DNA from: an uncultured bacterium
GTDB taxonomy: Bacteria; Hydrogenedentota; Hydrogenedentia; Hydrogenedentales; JAEUWI01
Length of the DNA: 7,277 nucleotides
NCBI GenBank assembly: GCA_937895305.1
Contig: CALAXS010000524.1
Span: 1 to 7,277 of the forward strand
Direction of reading: 5' to 3'
Below are positions 1-5,199 of the stretch, piece after piece (position 1 is the stretch's first letter; every line of letters begins with the position of its first letter). The notes under the pieces were generated by a model, which made no database searches, had not been told where the DNA came from, and saw nothing but the letters and a program-made list of their open reading frames with translations. Both the position numbers and the translations under genes were made by a program.

Positions 1-481
1 GGCAACCGTAATCCGGATGGCACGTGGTGGGCGTCACAAGGAGCCTTACTACCGCATTGTAGTAATGGACCAACGATCACGCACACGCGGTCAACAAATC
101 GACTTTCTTGGGGTATACCACCCCTGTGCACGGCCTGAGCCCGTGTCCGAAGTAGACGTCACCAAAGCATTGCACTGGCTCAACAAAGGCGCACAGCCTT
201 CTGATACCGCCAAGTCCGTCCTGAAAAAACTGGGCGTGATGAAGCACTTTTCTGAAGGCACTACGCCGGAAGAGGGCGAAAACATCGCACGTCAGACCGC
301 GGGTGTTGTCGAAAACAAAGGCTACAACGCTCCCCCTGAACCCAAGGAAGAAGCACCTGCTGTAGAAGTAGCTGCTGAAGCCGAAGGTGAAGAAGCGACT
401 GCGGATGCTGCAGAAGAGGCTCCCGTAGAGGAAGCGCCTGCTGTAGAAGAAGCCCCCGCTGAAGAAGAGAAAGCTGAGTAA
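1..481 (+). CDS. rpsP: 30S ribosomal protein S16, start codon cut by window edge
   Basis: Ribosomal protein S16 is a small-subunit protein that binds 16S rRNA and helps 30S assembly. The frame is open from base 2 and reads ATVIR then MARGGRHKEPYYRIVV, the S16 signature. In the family this block starts as M-A-x-x-I-R-x-ARGG, so the real start codon lies one codon before the alanine, and base 1 (G) is its last base. The ATG at 17 is therefore internal, and the intact protein would have 160 residues. The S16 fold ends near window residue 85 (GVMKHF). It is followed by a long tail rich in Ala, Glu, Pro and Val with repeated EEAP units, ending EEEKAE. Such low-complexity acidic tails occur on S16 in some phyla but not in E. 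coli, whose S16 is only about 82 residues. It is first in the rpsP-khpA-rimM-trmD-rplS operon. Identity is very secure; the role of the tail is unknown. Confidence 0.97.
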   Translation, partial: ATVIRMARGGRHKEPYYRIVVMDQRSRTRGQQIDFLGVYHPCARPEPVSEVDVTKALHWLNKGAQPSDTAKSVLKKLGVMKHFSEGTTPEEGENIARQTAGVVENKGYNAPPEPKEEAPAVEVAAEAEGEEATADAAEEAPVEEAPAVEEAPAEEEKAE

Positions 482-487
482 CTGCAC

Positions 488-718
488 ATGCAAGACTTGG
501 TCGAAATGATCGCAAAGAAACTCGTGGAACATCCGGACGATGTTCAGGTCACCTGCGTCGAAGACGAAGAAGGCCAGAACTTTGAACTCCGGGTGCATGA
601 AGATGATATGGGTCGGGTGATTGGGCGTAATGGTCGCACCGCGAAAGCGATGCGCACCCTCTTGAGTGCCGCTGCTGCCAAGGCAGAAACTGAAGTCAAC
701 CTGGATATCGTTGAATAA
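488..718 (+). CDS. khpA: KH-domain RNA-binding protein KhpA
   Basis: This 76-residue protein is a single type II KH domain. Residues 42-56 read GRVIGRNGRTAKAMR, with the KH nucleic-acid-binding loop GRNG at 46-49, and the length is normal for KhpA (YlqC). In other bacteria KhpA works with KhpB as an RNA chaperone or RNA-binding complex affecting cell division and envelope growth. The position between rpsP and rimM is the classical one outside enteric bacteria. The gene starts 6 bases after rpsP stops. The Shine-Dalgarno match is weak (a GAGAAAG-like stretch in the 3' end of rpsP), so translation is probably coupled to rpsP. No khpB is visible in the window. Confidence 0.95.
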   Translation: MQDLVEMIAKKLVEHPDDVQVTCVEDEEGQNFELRVHEDDMGRVIGRNGRTAKAMRTLLSAAAAKAETEVNLDIVE

Positions 719-732
719 GAACCCTCGGGTTC
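719..732 (+). other. Small hairpin between khpA and rimM
   Basis: GAACCC and GGGTTC are perfect inverse complements separated by TC. In RNA this would most likely fold as a 5-bp stem with a CUCG tetraloop. It begins directly after the khpA stop codon and ends before the rimM ribosome binding site (CGGAGA, 738-743). There is no T run, so it is not a terminator. It could protect or set processing of the operon mRNA, but that is inference from position only. Confidence 0.4.
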
Positions 733-748
733 AGTTCCGGAGAATAGG

Positions 749-1267
749 ATGAGCACCTCCTGGGTCGATATAGGTTCGGTGCGCACCGTTAATCCCGTTA
801 AGCGGGAAGTGCGCGTACGCCCCCTGGATGGTTTTGAAGGTTGTCTGGACGCTATCGAATGGCTCCATGTCCGACAACCGGGTGGAAAAATTGAACGTTG
901 TAAAGTAGTAGCGGTTCAGGGTGCTGCTGATGTGGCCATAATACTGGCTCCAGGCGTACCCCGGGACACGGTGCGATTGCTCTTGAACGGGCATGTTGTA
1001 CTGGAAGCTGTGGAAGCAGAGGACTATCTCAGCAGTAACGAGACTTTCCTGCGCTGGCCCGGCATGACCGTGTACACCACTGACGGCACCCTTTTGGGCA
1101 CCATCGGTCAGATATATACATCGCCTCATAATGGGGCATTTACAGTTGAATGCGAAGACGGAAAACGGCTGGTACTCCCGGCCATTGATCAGGTCGTTCA
1201 GGATTTGGACGTAGAGAAACGCACACTCACCCTGGGTGATTATGCGCCCTACGCCGTGGAGGAATAA
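749..1267 (+). CDS. rimM: 16S rRNA processing / 30S maturation factor RimM
   Basis: RimM binds ribosomal protein S19 in the 30S head and assists late maturation of 16S rRNA. The 172-residue length fits the family. The N-terminal beta-barrel domain (about residues 5-90) begins IGSVRTVNPVKREVRVRPL. The C-terminal PRC-barrel-like domain (about 98-168) contains FLRWPGMTVYTTDGTLLGTI, followed by LVLPAID and a final beta segment. The usual HGxRGE motif near the N-terminus is replaced by NPVKRE, so this is a divergent member. The ATG at 749 has CGGAGA 6 bases upstream. Its position between khpA and trmD supports the call, and the trmD ribosome binding site lies inside its last codons. Confidence 0.9.
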   Translation: MSTSWVDIGSVRTVNPVKREVRVRPLDGFEGCLDAIEWLHVRQPGGKIERCKVVAVQGAADVAIILAPGVPRDTVRLLLNGHVVLEAVEAEDYLSSNETFLRWPGMTVYTTDGTLLGTIGQIYTSPHNGAFTVECEDGKRLVLPAIDQVVQDLDVEKRTLTLGDYAPYAVEE

Positions 1268-1270
1268 GGT

Positions 1271-2029
1271 ATGCGCATTGATGTGCTCACCCTGTTCCCC
1301 GAAATCCTCGAACCCGTGCTCAAGGAAAGTCTGCTGGGCAAGGCCATCGAAGAGGAACTTCTCGAGATTGTCTTGACGAATCCCCGGGACTTTACCCAGG
1401 ATCGACACCGTACGGTGGACGACACGCCTTATGGCGGGGGCGCAGGTATGGTCATGAAATGTGAACCCCTCTTTGCAGCCATTGAAAGTTTAAAAGATAG
1501 AAACTCGCTCAAGCGCGTCATTCACCTGTCGCCTCGCGGACGGAGACTGGACCAGGACCTCGTAAAGGAACTGGCTCAGGAAAAGGACCTGGTCCTCCTC
1601 TGTTCCCGTTACGAAGGGGTGGATGAACGGGTGGTTGAAGGCATCGTTACAGACGAAGTCAGCATCGGCGACTACGTCCTCAGTGGAGGCGAAGTCCCGG
1701 CACTGGTCCTCATCGAAGCCATCAGCCGTATGCTCCCCGGCGTCATTGGAGATTGGGAATCGGTAGAAACCGACTCCTTCTTCAACGGACTCCTCGGCAT
1801 TGCCCAGTACACGCGCCCCCAGACGTTTCGTGAAATGTCCGTGCCGGACGTATTGATGAGTGGCCACCATGAGGCCATACGGCGCTGGCGCAGAAAAGAA
1901 GCATTGCGGGTCACCCTACAACGGCGACCCGATTTGATAGATAAACTGGTATTAACAAAAGAAGATAACGAATTGCTCGCCGAACTTGAGGCAGAGCGCT
2001 CAAGGACGGAAAAGGAGATACAACCATGA
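1271..2029 (+). CDS. trmD: tRNA (guanine37-N1)-methyltransferase TrmD
   Basis: TrmD transfers a methyl group from S-adenosylmethionine to N1 of G37 next to the tRNA anticodon, which prevents +1 frameshifting. It is a SPOUT-class enzyme with a trefoil knot and acts as a homodimer. Visible motifs are DDTPYGGGAGMVMK (50-63), SRYEGVDERV (112-121), EVSIGDYVLSGGE (129-141, cofactor-binding knot), DSF (168-170) and YTRP (180-183), then VPDVLMSGHH. D168 and R153 correspond to the catalytic Asp169 and Arg154 of the E. coli enzyme. The 252-residue length is typical. The ATG follows GGAGG (1258-1262) by 8 bases, 3 bases after the rimM stop. The final codons overlap rplS by 4 bases (ATGA), which suggests translational coupling. 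Confidence 0.98.
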   Translation: MRIDVLTLFPEILEPVLKESLLGKAIEEELLEIVLTNPRDFTQDRHRTVDDTPYGGGAGMVMKCEPLFAAIESLKDRNSLKRVIHLSPRGRRLDQDLVKELAQEKDLVLLCSRYEGVDERVVEGIVTDEVSIGDYVLSGGEVPALVLIEAISRMLPGVIGDWESVETDSFFNGLLGIAQYTRPQTFREMSVPDVLMSGHHEAIRRWRRKEALRVTLQRRPDLIDKLVLTKEDNELLAELEAERSRTEKEIQP

Positions 2030-2382
2030 ATCTCGTAGAAGAATATGCAAAAAAGCACGCCAAAACTGGCGATGACATCCCCAAGTTCAACGTAGGTGAC
2101 ACTGTACGTGTTCACTACCGCATCGTTGAAGGCGAAAAAGAACGTGTACAGATCTTCGAGGGCATAGTTATTGCCCGTGCAGGCGCTGAAAGCCCCGAAG
2201 CCACCTTTACCGTACGTCGCATCGCCAACAAGGAAGGCGTGGAACGCGTGTTCCCCCTCCACTCACCCCGCATCGAGAAAGTAGAAGTGGCCCGCGAAGG
2301 CGCAGCCCGCCGCGCGAAACTCTACTACCTCCGCGACCGCGTCGGTAAAGCTGCCCGCGTAAAGCCCAAGCACCGCACCTGA
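2026..2382 (+). CDS. rplS: 50S ribosomal protein L19
   Basis: L19 sits at the interface of the 30S and 50S subunits. The 118-residue length is standard. Diagnostic stretches are FNVGDTVRVHYRIVEG (about 22-37), IFEGIVIAR (about 44-52), TFTVRRIANKEGVERVFPLHSP (positions 61-82) and a basic KLYYLRDRVGKAARVK near the C-terminus. The ATG overlaps the trmD stop in an ATGA junction, and AAGGAG (2012-2017) lies 8 bases upstream inside trmD. It is the last gene of the operon and is followed 28 bases later by a strong terminator. Confidence 0.98.
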   Translation: MNLVEEYAKKHAKTGDDIPKFNVGDTVRVHYRIVEGEKERVQIFEGIVIARAGAESPEATFTVRRIANKEGVERVFPLHSPRIEKVEVAREGAARRAKLYYLRDRVGKAARVKPKHRT

Positions 2383-2410
2383 TTCGCTCCCCACAATAGA
2401 ATCAATCTTC

Positions 2411-2450
2411 AAACGCGACGATGGACCACCGGGTCTGTTGTCGCGTTTTT
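2411..2450 (+). terminator. Rho-independent terminator after rplS
   Basis: AAACGCGAC (2411-2419) pairs perfectly with GTCGCGTTT (2440-2448). An inner GACC/GGTC stem (2424-2427 with 2432-2435) extends the hairpin, and a five-T run occupies 2446-2450. It lies 28 bases after the rplS stop and closes the five-gene operon. A second, weaker hairpin follows at once: ATGTGG 2451-2456 with CCACAT 2467-2472. Confidence 0.9.
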
Positions 2451-2596
2451 ATGTGGGGGTCATGTTCCACATCTTGTCACCCCAGTGCTTTTGCCTGCGG
2501 TGCTACCGTCAGGAGGCTCCCCGTCACCATGCTTAGCTTAGGTCGAGATTCAAAACCATAGCAATCCGGCACAAGACCTGGAAATTTCCCCTCCCC

Positions 2597-2623
2597 CCTC
2601 GTTCCCATGCTCTGCGTGGGAAT
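2597..2623 (+). repeat. Palindromic repeat, GTTCCCATGC family, copy 1
   Basis: After CCTC, the arms TTCCCATGC and GCGTGGGAA pair through 9 base pairs (one T-G wobble) around a TCT loop. Bases 2601-2623 recur without change at 4623-4645, and 2597-2616 recur inverted with one mismatch at 4582-4601. This type of repeat (REP-like extragenic palindrome) is widespread in environmental bacterial genomes. No transposase is visible nearby. Confidence 0.8.
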
Positions 2624-2655
2624 GCATATGATCCGCTTCTGCGGACATTGTGGAG

Positions 2656-2744
2656 TTAAATATTCTCGCTGTGACTGTAGGCTGGGATACTGTTAGGGGG
2701 ATTCCCGGTCGGGGCCGGGAATGACAAGTGGAGTGAATATTTTA
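2656..2744. repeat. ATTCCC-type palindrome with possible flanking inverted repeats
   Basis: The core at 2701-2722 has arms ATTCCCGG and CCGGGAAT around a 6-base loop. It resembles the ATTCCC-N8-GGGAAT plan of neisserial dRS3 elements, but with 10 central bases. TTAAATATTC (2656-2665) and GAATATTTTA (2735-2744) are inverse complements at 9 of 10 positions and bracket the core. They may be the ends of a small non-autonomous element about 89 bases long. The core is secure; the flanking ends are tentative. Confidence 0.55.
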
Positions 2745-2795
2745 TCCTTACTGTTCAATCGATTTAACTGTGTAAGACTTCTTCCCTGCCCTTCC

Positions 2796-2819
2796 CCTTT
2801 GCGCCTTCGCGTCTTTGCG
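2796..2819 (+). repeat. Three tandem 8-base units (YCTTYGCG)
   Basis: CCTTTGCG, CCTTCGCG and TCTTTGCG follow one another without gaps and are followed by TGAG. This 'tttgcgccttcgcgtctttgcgtg' type of sequence is a familiar dispersed intergenic repeat in many bacterial genomes. Its function is unknown. It lies about 45 bases before the promoter of the next gene. Confidence 0.5.
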
Positions 2820-2864
2820 TGAGCTTCCCCGCTCCCCTCTTTTCAGTCCCTATCCGGGAACTTT

Positions 2865-2893
2865 TTCGCACCGCCTTGTATTTCACCTATAAC
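2865..2893 (+). promoter_or_regulatory. Probable sigma-70 promoter for the NAD(P)-binding protein gene
   Basis: TTCGCA (2865-2870) matches 4 of 6 bases of the -35 consensus. TATAAC (2888-2893) matches 5 of 6 of the -10 consensus. The spacer is exactly 17 bases. Transcription would start near 2900, just before the ribosome binding site GAGGTG at 2906-2911. Confidence 0.45.
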
Positions 2894-2916
2894 AAACAAA
2901 TCTATGAGGTGTCGTC

Positions 2917-3855
2917 ATGCAACAAGCTATCCATGCCGTTACGGGAGCATTCGGGTATTCGGGTAAGTACATAGCCAAGCGGCTCTTGGAGCGTGGCGAG
3001 CGGGTCATTACCCTGACCAATTCACTGGACCGGGAAAATGCTTTCCAGGGCCAGGTCCCGGCCAAGCCCTTCAATTTCGATGACCCGGCGGTCCTGGCCA
3101 CGTCGCTGGAAGGGGTATCGGTCCTCTACAACACCTACTGGGTACGCTTTAACCACAAGCTCTTCAAACAGTGCGACGCAGTGGCGAACACCATCAAGCT
3201 CTTCGAGGCGGCCAAAACCGCAGGGGTAGGGCGCATTGTTCATTTCAGCATCACCAACCCGTCGCTGGACTCACCCCTGGAGTATTTCCGATCCAAGGCA
3301 GTCCTGGAAGAGGCCCTAAAGGACACCGGTGTCTCCCACGCTATCCTGCGGCCCACGGTCCTCTTTGGCAAGGAAGACATACTCATCAATAACATCGCCT
3401 GGGCCTTGCGCCACTTACCTGTATTCGGCATCTTTGGCGATGGCAACTACCGTCTCCAGCCTATTCACGTGGACGACATGGCGGCCCTTGCAGTGGAACA
3501 GGGTGCCAGCCGGAACAATGCCATTATCGATGCTATTGGCCCGGAAGCCTATACCTACCGGGAACTTGCCAAGGCCGTGGGGAAGGCAATCGGTAAGCAA
3601 CGCCCGGTCATCAGCGTGCCCCCGGCCGTGGGCTATTGGACCGGGTGGCTACTGGGCAAGATGGTGGGCGATGTGATGATTACCCGTGCTGAAATCGATG
3701 GGCTCATGGCAGACCTTCTCCATGTGGATTCCGCAGCAGCAGGCCCTACACGCCTCAGCGAATGGATGGCGGAACACGCGGATACCCTGGGTTGTCAATA
3801 CACCAGCGAACTGGCCCGACGCAAAGACACGACGCACGCCTATTCAAGTAATTGA
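2917..3855 (+). CDS. NAD(P)-binding epimerase/NmrA-like protein (atypical/extended SDR)
   Basis: The 312-residue protein has a Rossmann dinucleotide-binding fold. TGAFGYSG at residues 9-16 is the glycine-rich TGxxGxxG loop. HFSITN (109-114) and YFRSK (123-127) fit the Ser and Tyr-x-x-x-Lys active-site positions of short-chain dehydrogenases. ILRPTVLFG (143-151) and IHVDDMAAL (183-191) are typical of the extended/NmrA/NDUFA9-like group. No signal peptide is seen, so it is probably cytosolic. The pattern resembles NAD-dependent epimerases and complex I subunit-like reductases, but the substrate cannot be told. The ATG has GAGGTG (2906-2911) 5 bases upstream and a probable promoter before that. 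It is a single-gene unit: the operon terminator lies upstream, and the next gene, 224 bases downstream, has its own promoter. Confidence 0.88.
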   Translation: MQQAIHAVTGAFGYSGKYIAKRLLERGERVITLTNSLDRENAFQGQVPAKPFNFDDPAVLATSLEGVSVLYNTYWVRFNHKLFKQCDAVANTIKLFEAAKTAGVGRIVHFSITNPSLDSPLEYFRSKAVLEEALKDTGVSHAILRPTVLFGKEDILINNIAWALRHLPVFGIFGDGNYRLQPIHVDDMAALAVEQGASRNNAIIDAIGPEAYTYRELAKAVGKAIGKQRPVISVPPAVGYWTGWLLGKMVGDVMITRAEIDGLMADLLHVDSAAAGPTRLSEWMAEHADTLGCQYTSELARRKDTTHAYSSN

Positions 3856-3893
3856 GCAGGCTTCAAAAGAAACTATAGGTACACCCCACTACA

Positions 3894-3915
3894 ATTCCTG
3901 GCCTCAACCGGGAAT
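3894..3915. repeat. ATTCC-type palindrome after the SDR gene
   Basis: Arms ATTCCTGG and CCGGGAAT pair over 8 bases (one T-G) around a 6-base loop. It has the same length and plan as the core at 2701-2722, so the two probably belong to one family. It lies 38 bases after the SDR stop. It lacks a T run and is not a classical terminator, though it may mark or protect the transcript end. Confidence 0.6.
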
Positions 3916-3964
3916 CTCTCTAACGGTATACAAACGTCCAATTGTGGTGACGAGTTACACCTTC

Positions 3965-3990
3965 TTGTCACCCCTGCGCAGAAATGACAA
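3965..3990. repeat. Degenerate TTGTCA...TGACAA palindrome
   Basis: TTGTCA (3965-3970) and TGACAA (3985-3990) are perfect inverse complements. The centre, CTGCGCAG (3974-3981), is self-complementary, and three unpaired bases lie on each side. It looks like a decayed member of the gtcattcccg...cgggaatgac repeat group that is intact at 4685-4776. It is followed by an A-rich stretch and then the promoter of the first small gene. Confidence 0.5.
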
Positions 3991-4003
3991 TTAAAAAATA
4001 TCC

Positions 4004-4032
4004 TTGGCTCTTTTTCGGCTTTGTTGTACCAT
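4004..4032 (+). promoter_or_regulatory. Probable sigma-70 promoter for small gene 1
   Basis: TTGGCT (4004-4009) and TACCAT (4027-4032), each with 4 of 6 consensus bases, are 17 bases apart. A start near 4039 would give a leader of about 40 bases ending in the strong ribosome binding site AAGGAG (4065-4070). The promoter before small gene 2 has the same plan. Confidence 0.45.
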
Positions 4033-4079
4033 AGCCACAGTTACTGAAGTCGCTACAAGAACAAAAGGAGTATATATCC

Positions 4080-4220
4080 ATGTGTGCAATTGTAGGTGCC
4101 TTTAGAGGGCTTATCGTCATTCCCTTGGCAAATTTACTCAGCGGTATCGGGCTGGATTCTATGGCGACCTATGTCATGGACTGGATCAATGCCCTCTTTT
4201 TCAGCATTCTGGTGTGCTAA
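4080..4220 (+). CDS. Small hydrophobic protein 1 (46 aa), unrecognised
   Basis: I do not recognise this protein. The ATG at 4080 follows AAGGAG (4065-4070) by 9 bases, a strong translation signal, and a promoter-like sequence stands upstream. The 46-residue product begins MCAIVGAF and ends FFSILVC, so it has Cys at position 2 and as the very last residue. It has only three charged residues (R9, D26, D34). Two hydrophobic stretches (about 4-24 and 35-45) suggest membrane association. It is related to the small protein at 4331-4480: 10 of the first 37 residues are identical without gaps (including M1, C2, I4, P15, L20, I23, L25, A29, I36, N37), and 14 of 46 with one gap near the end. That likeness, plus matching translation signals, argues that both are real genes. 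A toxin, secreted peptide or membrane regulator is possible but unproven. Confidence 0.7.
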   Translation: MCAIVGAFRGLIVIPLANLLSGIGLDSMATYVMDWINALFFSILVC

Positions 4221-4242
4221 ATTCCGGGTACATGGGTCGGGT

Positions 4243-4271
4243 TTGAACTTTCGCATTCAATCCATTACGAT
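4243..4271 (+). promoter_or_regulatory. Probable sigma-70 promoter for small gene 2
   Basis: TTGAAC (4243-4248) and TACGAT (4266-4271), each 4 of 6 to consensus, are separated by 17 bases. Both small-gene promoters thus have the form TTG-N20-TACnAT. It lies wholly in the 110-base gap between the two small genes and would give a leader of about 53 bases. Confidence 0.4.
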
Positions 4272-4330
4272 GTCGTTCTCTGCAATCATAGGGAGTAGCA
4301 GGGTAACCCACCTATAAAGGAGAATGAATT

Positions 4331-4480
4331 GTGTGTGAAATTTTTAACGTCGTGGTAAACACGCTGCTGATGCCCATTGTCGGATTTCTACTGAGTATTA
4401 ATCTAGAGCCTTTGGCCAATAATCTCAGTAGCTGCATTAATCAGTTCTATTCATTCCTGGGTTGTGCTGTACCCTGGTAG
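4331..4480 (+). CDS. Small hydrophobic protein 2 (49 aa), paralogue of protein 1
   Basis: This is a short gene of unknown family. AAAGGAG (4316-4322) is followed after 8 bases by a GTG start. A nearer ATG at 4324 has only 1 base of spacing and reads into a stop after four codons. The start regions of the two small genes match: ATGTGTGCAATT here becomes GTGTGTGAAATT. The 49-residue product begins (M)CEIFNVVV and ends GCAVPW. It carries Cys at 2, 35 and 45 and two acidic residues (E3, E26). Residues 4-25 are hydrophobic, with a proline at 15 as in protein 1, and the end is aromatic. Compared with protein 1 it keeps M-C-x-I, P15, L20, I23, L25, A29, I36-N37 and an F-x-S-x-L-x-C ending. It stops 28 bases before the methyltransferase remnant. 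No terminator is clear. Confidence 0.68.
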   Translation: MCEIFNVVVNTLLMPIVGFLLSINLEPLANNLSSCINQFYSFLGCAVPW

Positions 4481-4507
4481 TCAGAAGAGCCTGAAACTGG
4501 TATTGAG

Positions 4508-4584
4508 CTAGCCCTTTTTCAGCACTGCCTTGCGCTCCAATATCTGTTCTGCAGCGACGATGCTCTTGATGTAGTAATCAGCGC
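4508..4584 (-). pseudogene. Remnant of the 3' end of a TrmH-like methyltransferase gene
   Basis: Bases 4529-4584 match 5238-5293, the 3' end of the intact methyltransferase gene, at 50 of 56 positions. Both copies lie on the minus strand. The shared frame reads ADYYIKSIVAAEQILERK in both, and all six differences fall in third codon positions and are silent. After the shared part the remnant reads AVLKKG and stops at 4508, whereas the intact protein ends GQDGDRE. Upstream, homology stops where a palindromic repeat begins (4582-4601). An ATG at 4589-4591 would give a 27-residue product, but it lies inside the repeat with no ribosome binding site. The silent-only differences show that this copy diverged while still under selection as a protein and was truncated later. 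Confidence 0.75.
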
Positions 4585-4645
4585 AGAGCATGGAAACGAG
4601 GGAAATAAATTCTAGCCCACTGGTTCCCATGCTCTGCGTGGGAAT
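4582..4645. repeat. Inverted pair of the GTTCCCATGC repeat, copies 2 and 3
   Basis: The left arm (4582-4601, CGCAGAGCATGGAAACGAGG) is the inverse complement of 2597-2616 with one mismatch. The right arm (4623-4645) is identical to 2601-2623 and folds into a 9-bp hairpin. They face each other across 21 bases. The left arm directly adjoins the end of the methyltransferase remnant. Confidence 0.75.
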
Positions 4646-4684
4646 CTGGGCGAACCCATGCTATAAAAATAAATTCCGCAGCAC

Positions 4685-4776
4685 TATCGTCATTCCCGCG
4701 CAAGCGGGAATCCAGGTGCCTCATCACCATTGTCTCTACAACGTACTGGATCCCCGCCTGCGCGGGGATGACGATA
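4685..4776. repeat. 92-base inverted-repeat element (gtcattcccg family)
   Basis: The left arm (4685-4715) and right arm (4746-4776) are inverse complements with three mismatches and enclose about 30 bases. Each arm also folds on itself. The left gives ATTCCCGC-GCAA-GCGGGAAT, matching the neisserial dRS3 plan ATTCCC-N8-GGGAAT. The right gives ATCCCCGC-CTGC-GCGGGGAT. Two of the three differences are a compensating T-A to C-G change within one stem, so hairpin pairing is kept. Such pairs are widespread in bacterial genomes and are thought to be non-autonomous mobile elements. This one ends 13 bases after the stop of the minus-strand membrane protein gene and may act as a transcript boundary. Confidence 0.85.
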
Positions 4777-4788
4777 ATGTGTTAGGGG

Positions 4789-5199
4789 CTACACTTTGTC
4801 GTCGAGTGTTCCGTTCTCTAGTAATTCAGCATCCATTCGTTGTGCTTTCAGGCCAAACCACATAATAAAAGAAATGGGTATTGATATAGGAACTGACAGA
4901 GCTGCAAAGCCGATGTGGCCAGCAATACCTGCTGCTAATGAAAGTATGCTGGTTAATCCACCCGTAAACAAACTGCACAACAACAGCGAATCTTCTCTTA
5001 GGGGATAAAACAAAAGTACACCCAGAAGTGCACCGCCAACTCCACCAAATATTGCTCCAACTGGAGCATATAGTGGCACAAAGCCAAGACCATTATGTTC
5101 CTTTATCACGAACGTCAGGCTAATCACCACACCGCCCACAATCACCCCGGTCAGTGTAAAGGCGAAAACGGTCTGTAACATTCGCAGAAAAAGTTTCAT
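4789..5199 (-). CDS. Small four-helix membrane protein, unknown function
   Basis: This 136-residue protein has four predicted membrane spans, at about residues 10-32, 41-65, 71-93 and 95-117. The second is rich in glycine (GGVGGALLG, 52-60), which allows close helix packing. There is no cleavable signal peptide, and a polar C-terminal tail ends GTLDDKV. I do not recognise the family; no catalytic or metal-binding motif is evident. The ATG at 5199 has AGAGGGGAG just upstream with 5 bases of spacing. It starts 14 bases after the methyltransferase stop, so the two are probably co-transcribed. Codon use is more AT-rich than in the ribosomal operon. Confidence 0.75.
   Translation of the reverse strand: MKLFLRMLQTVFAFTLTGVIVGGVVISLTFVIKEHNGLGFVPLYAPVGAIFGGVGGALLGVLLFYPLREDSLLLCSLFTGGLTSILSLAAGIAGHIGFAALSVPISIPISFIMWFGLKAQRMDAELLENGTLDDKV

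Larger units (their letters stand above)
2451..2916. other. Gene-free spacer of mixed short repeats
   Basis: No credible coding frame is seen in these 466 bases. They contain a 23-base palindromic repeat (2601-2623), a palindrome starting and ending ATTCCC/GGGAAT (2701-2722), a run of three related 8-base units (2796-2819) and a promoter for the next gene (2865-2893). Bases 2473-2596 show nothing recognisable, although TCTTGTCACCCC at 2472-2483 recurs at 3963-3974. The spacer looks like a site where dispersed repeats have accumulated between the operon terminator and the next promoter. Confidence 0.6.

Noticed and set aside
77..598. Long minus-strand open frame across rpsP and khpA
   Set aside because: It is a shadow produced by the Glu/Ala-rich S16 tail. 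It translates to Phe/Leu/Arg-rich sequence and runs across two conserved genes.
2462..2536. Short plus-strand frame (24 codons) after the rplS terminator
   Set aside because: It has no ribosome binding site, no promoter and no related sequence in the window.
4096..4317. A 73-codon plus-strand frame overlapping small gene 1
   Set aside because: It is in another frame, has no ribosome binding site of its own and spans the small-gene promoter region. The 4080 frame has strong signals and a paralogue.
4590..4865. A 91-codon plus-strand open frame
   Set aside because: Its translation contains VIPAQAGIQ and LDPRLRGDD, the well-known false peptides made by reading through the gtcattcccg repeat pair. 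It also overlaps the real minus-strand membrane protein gene.
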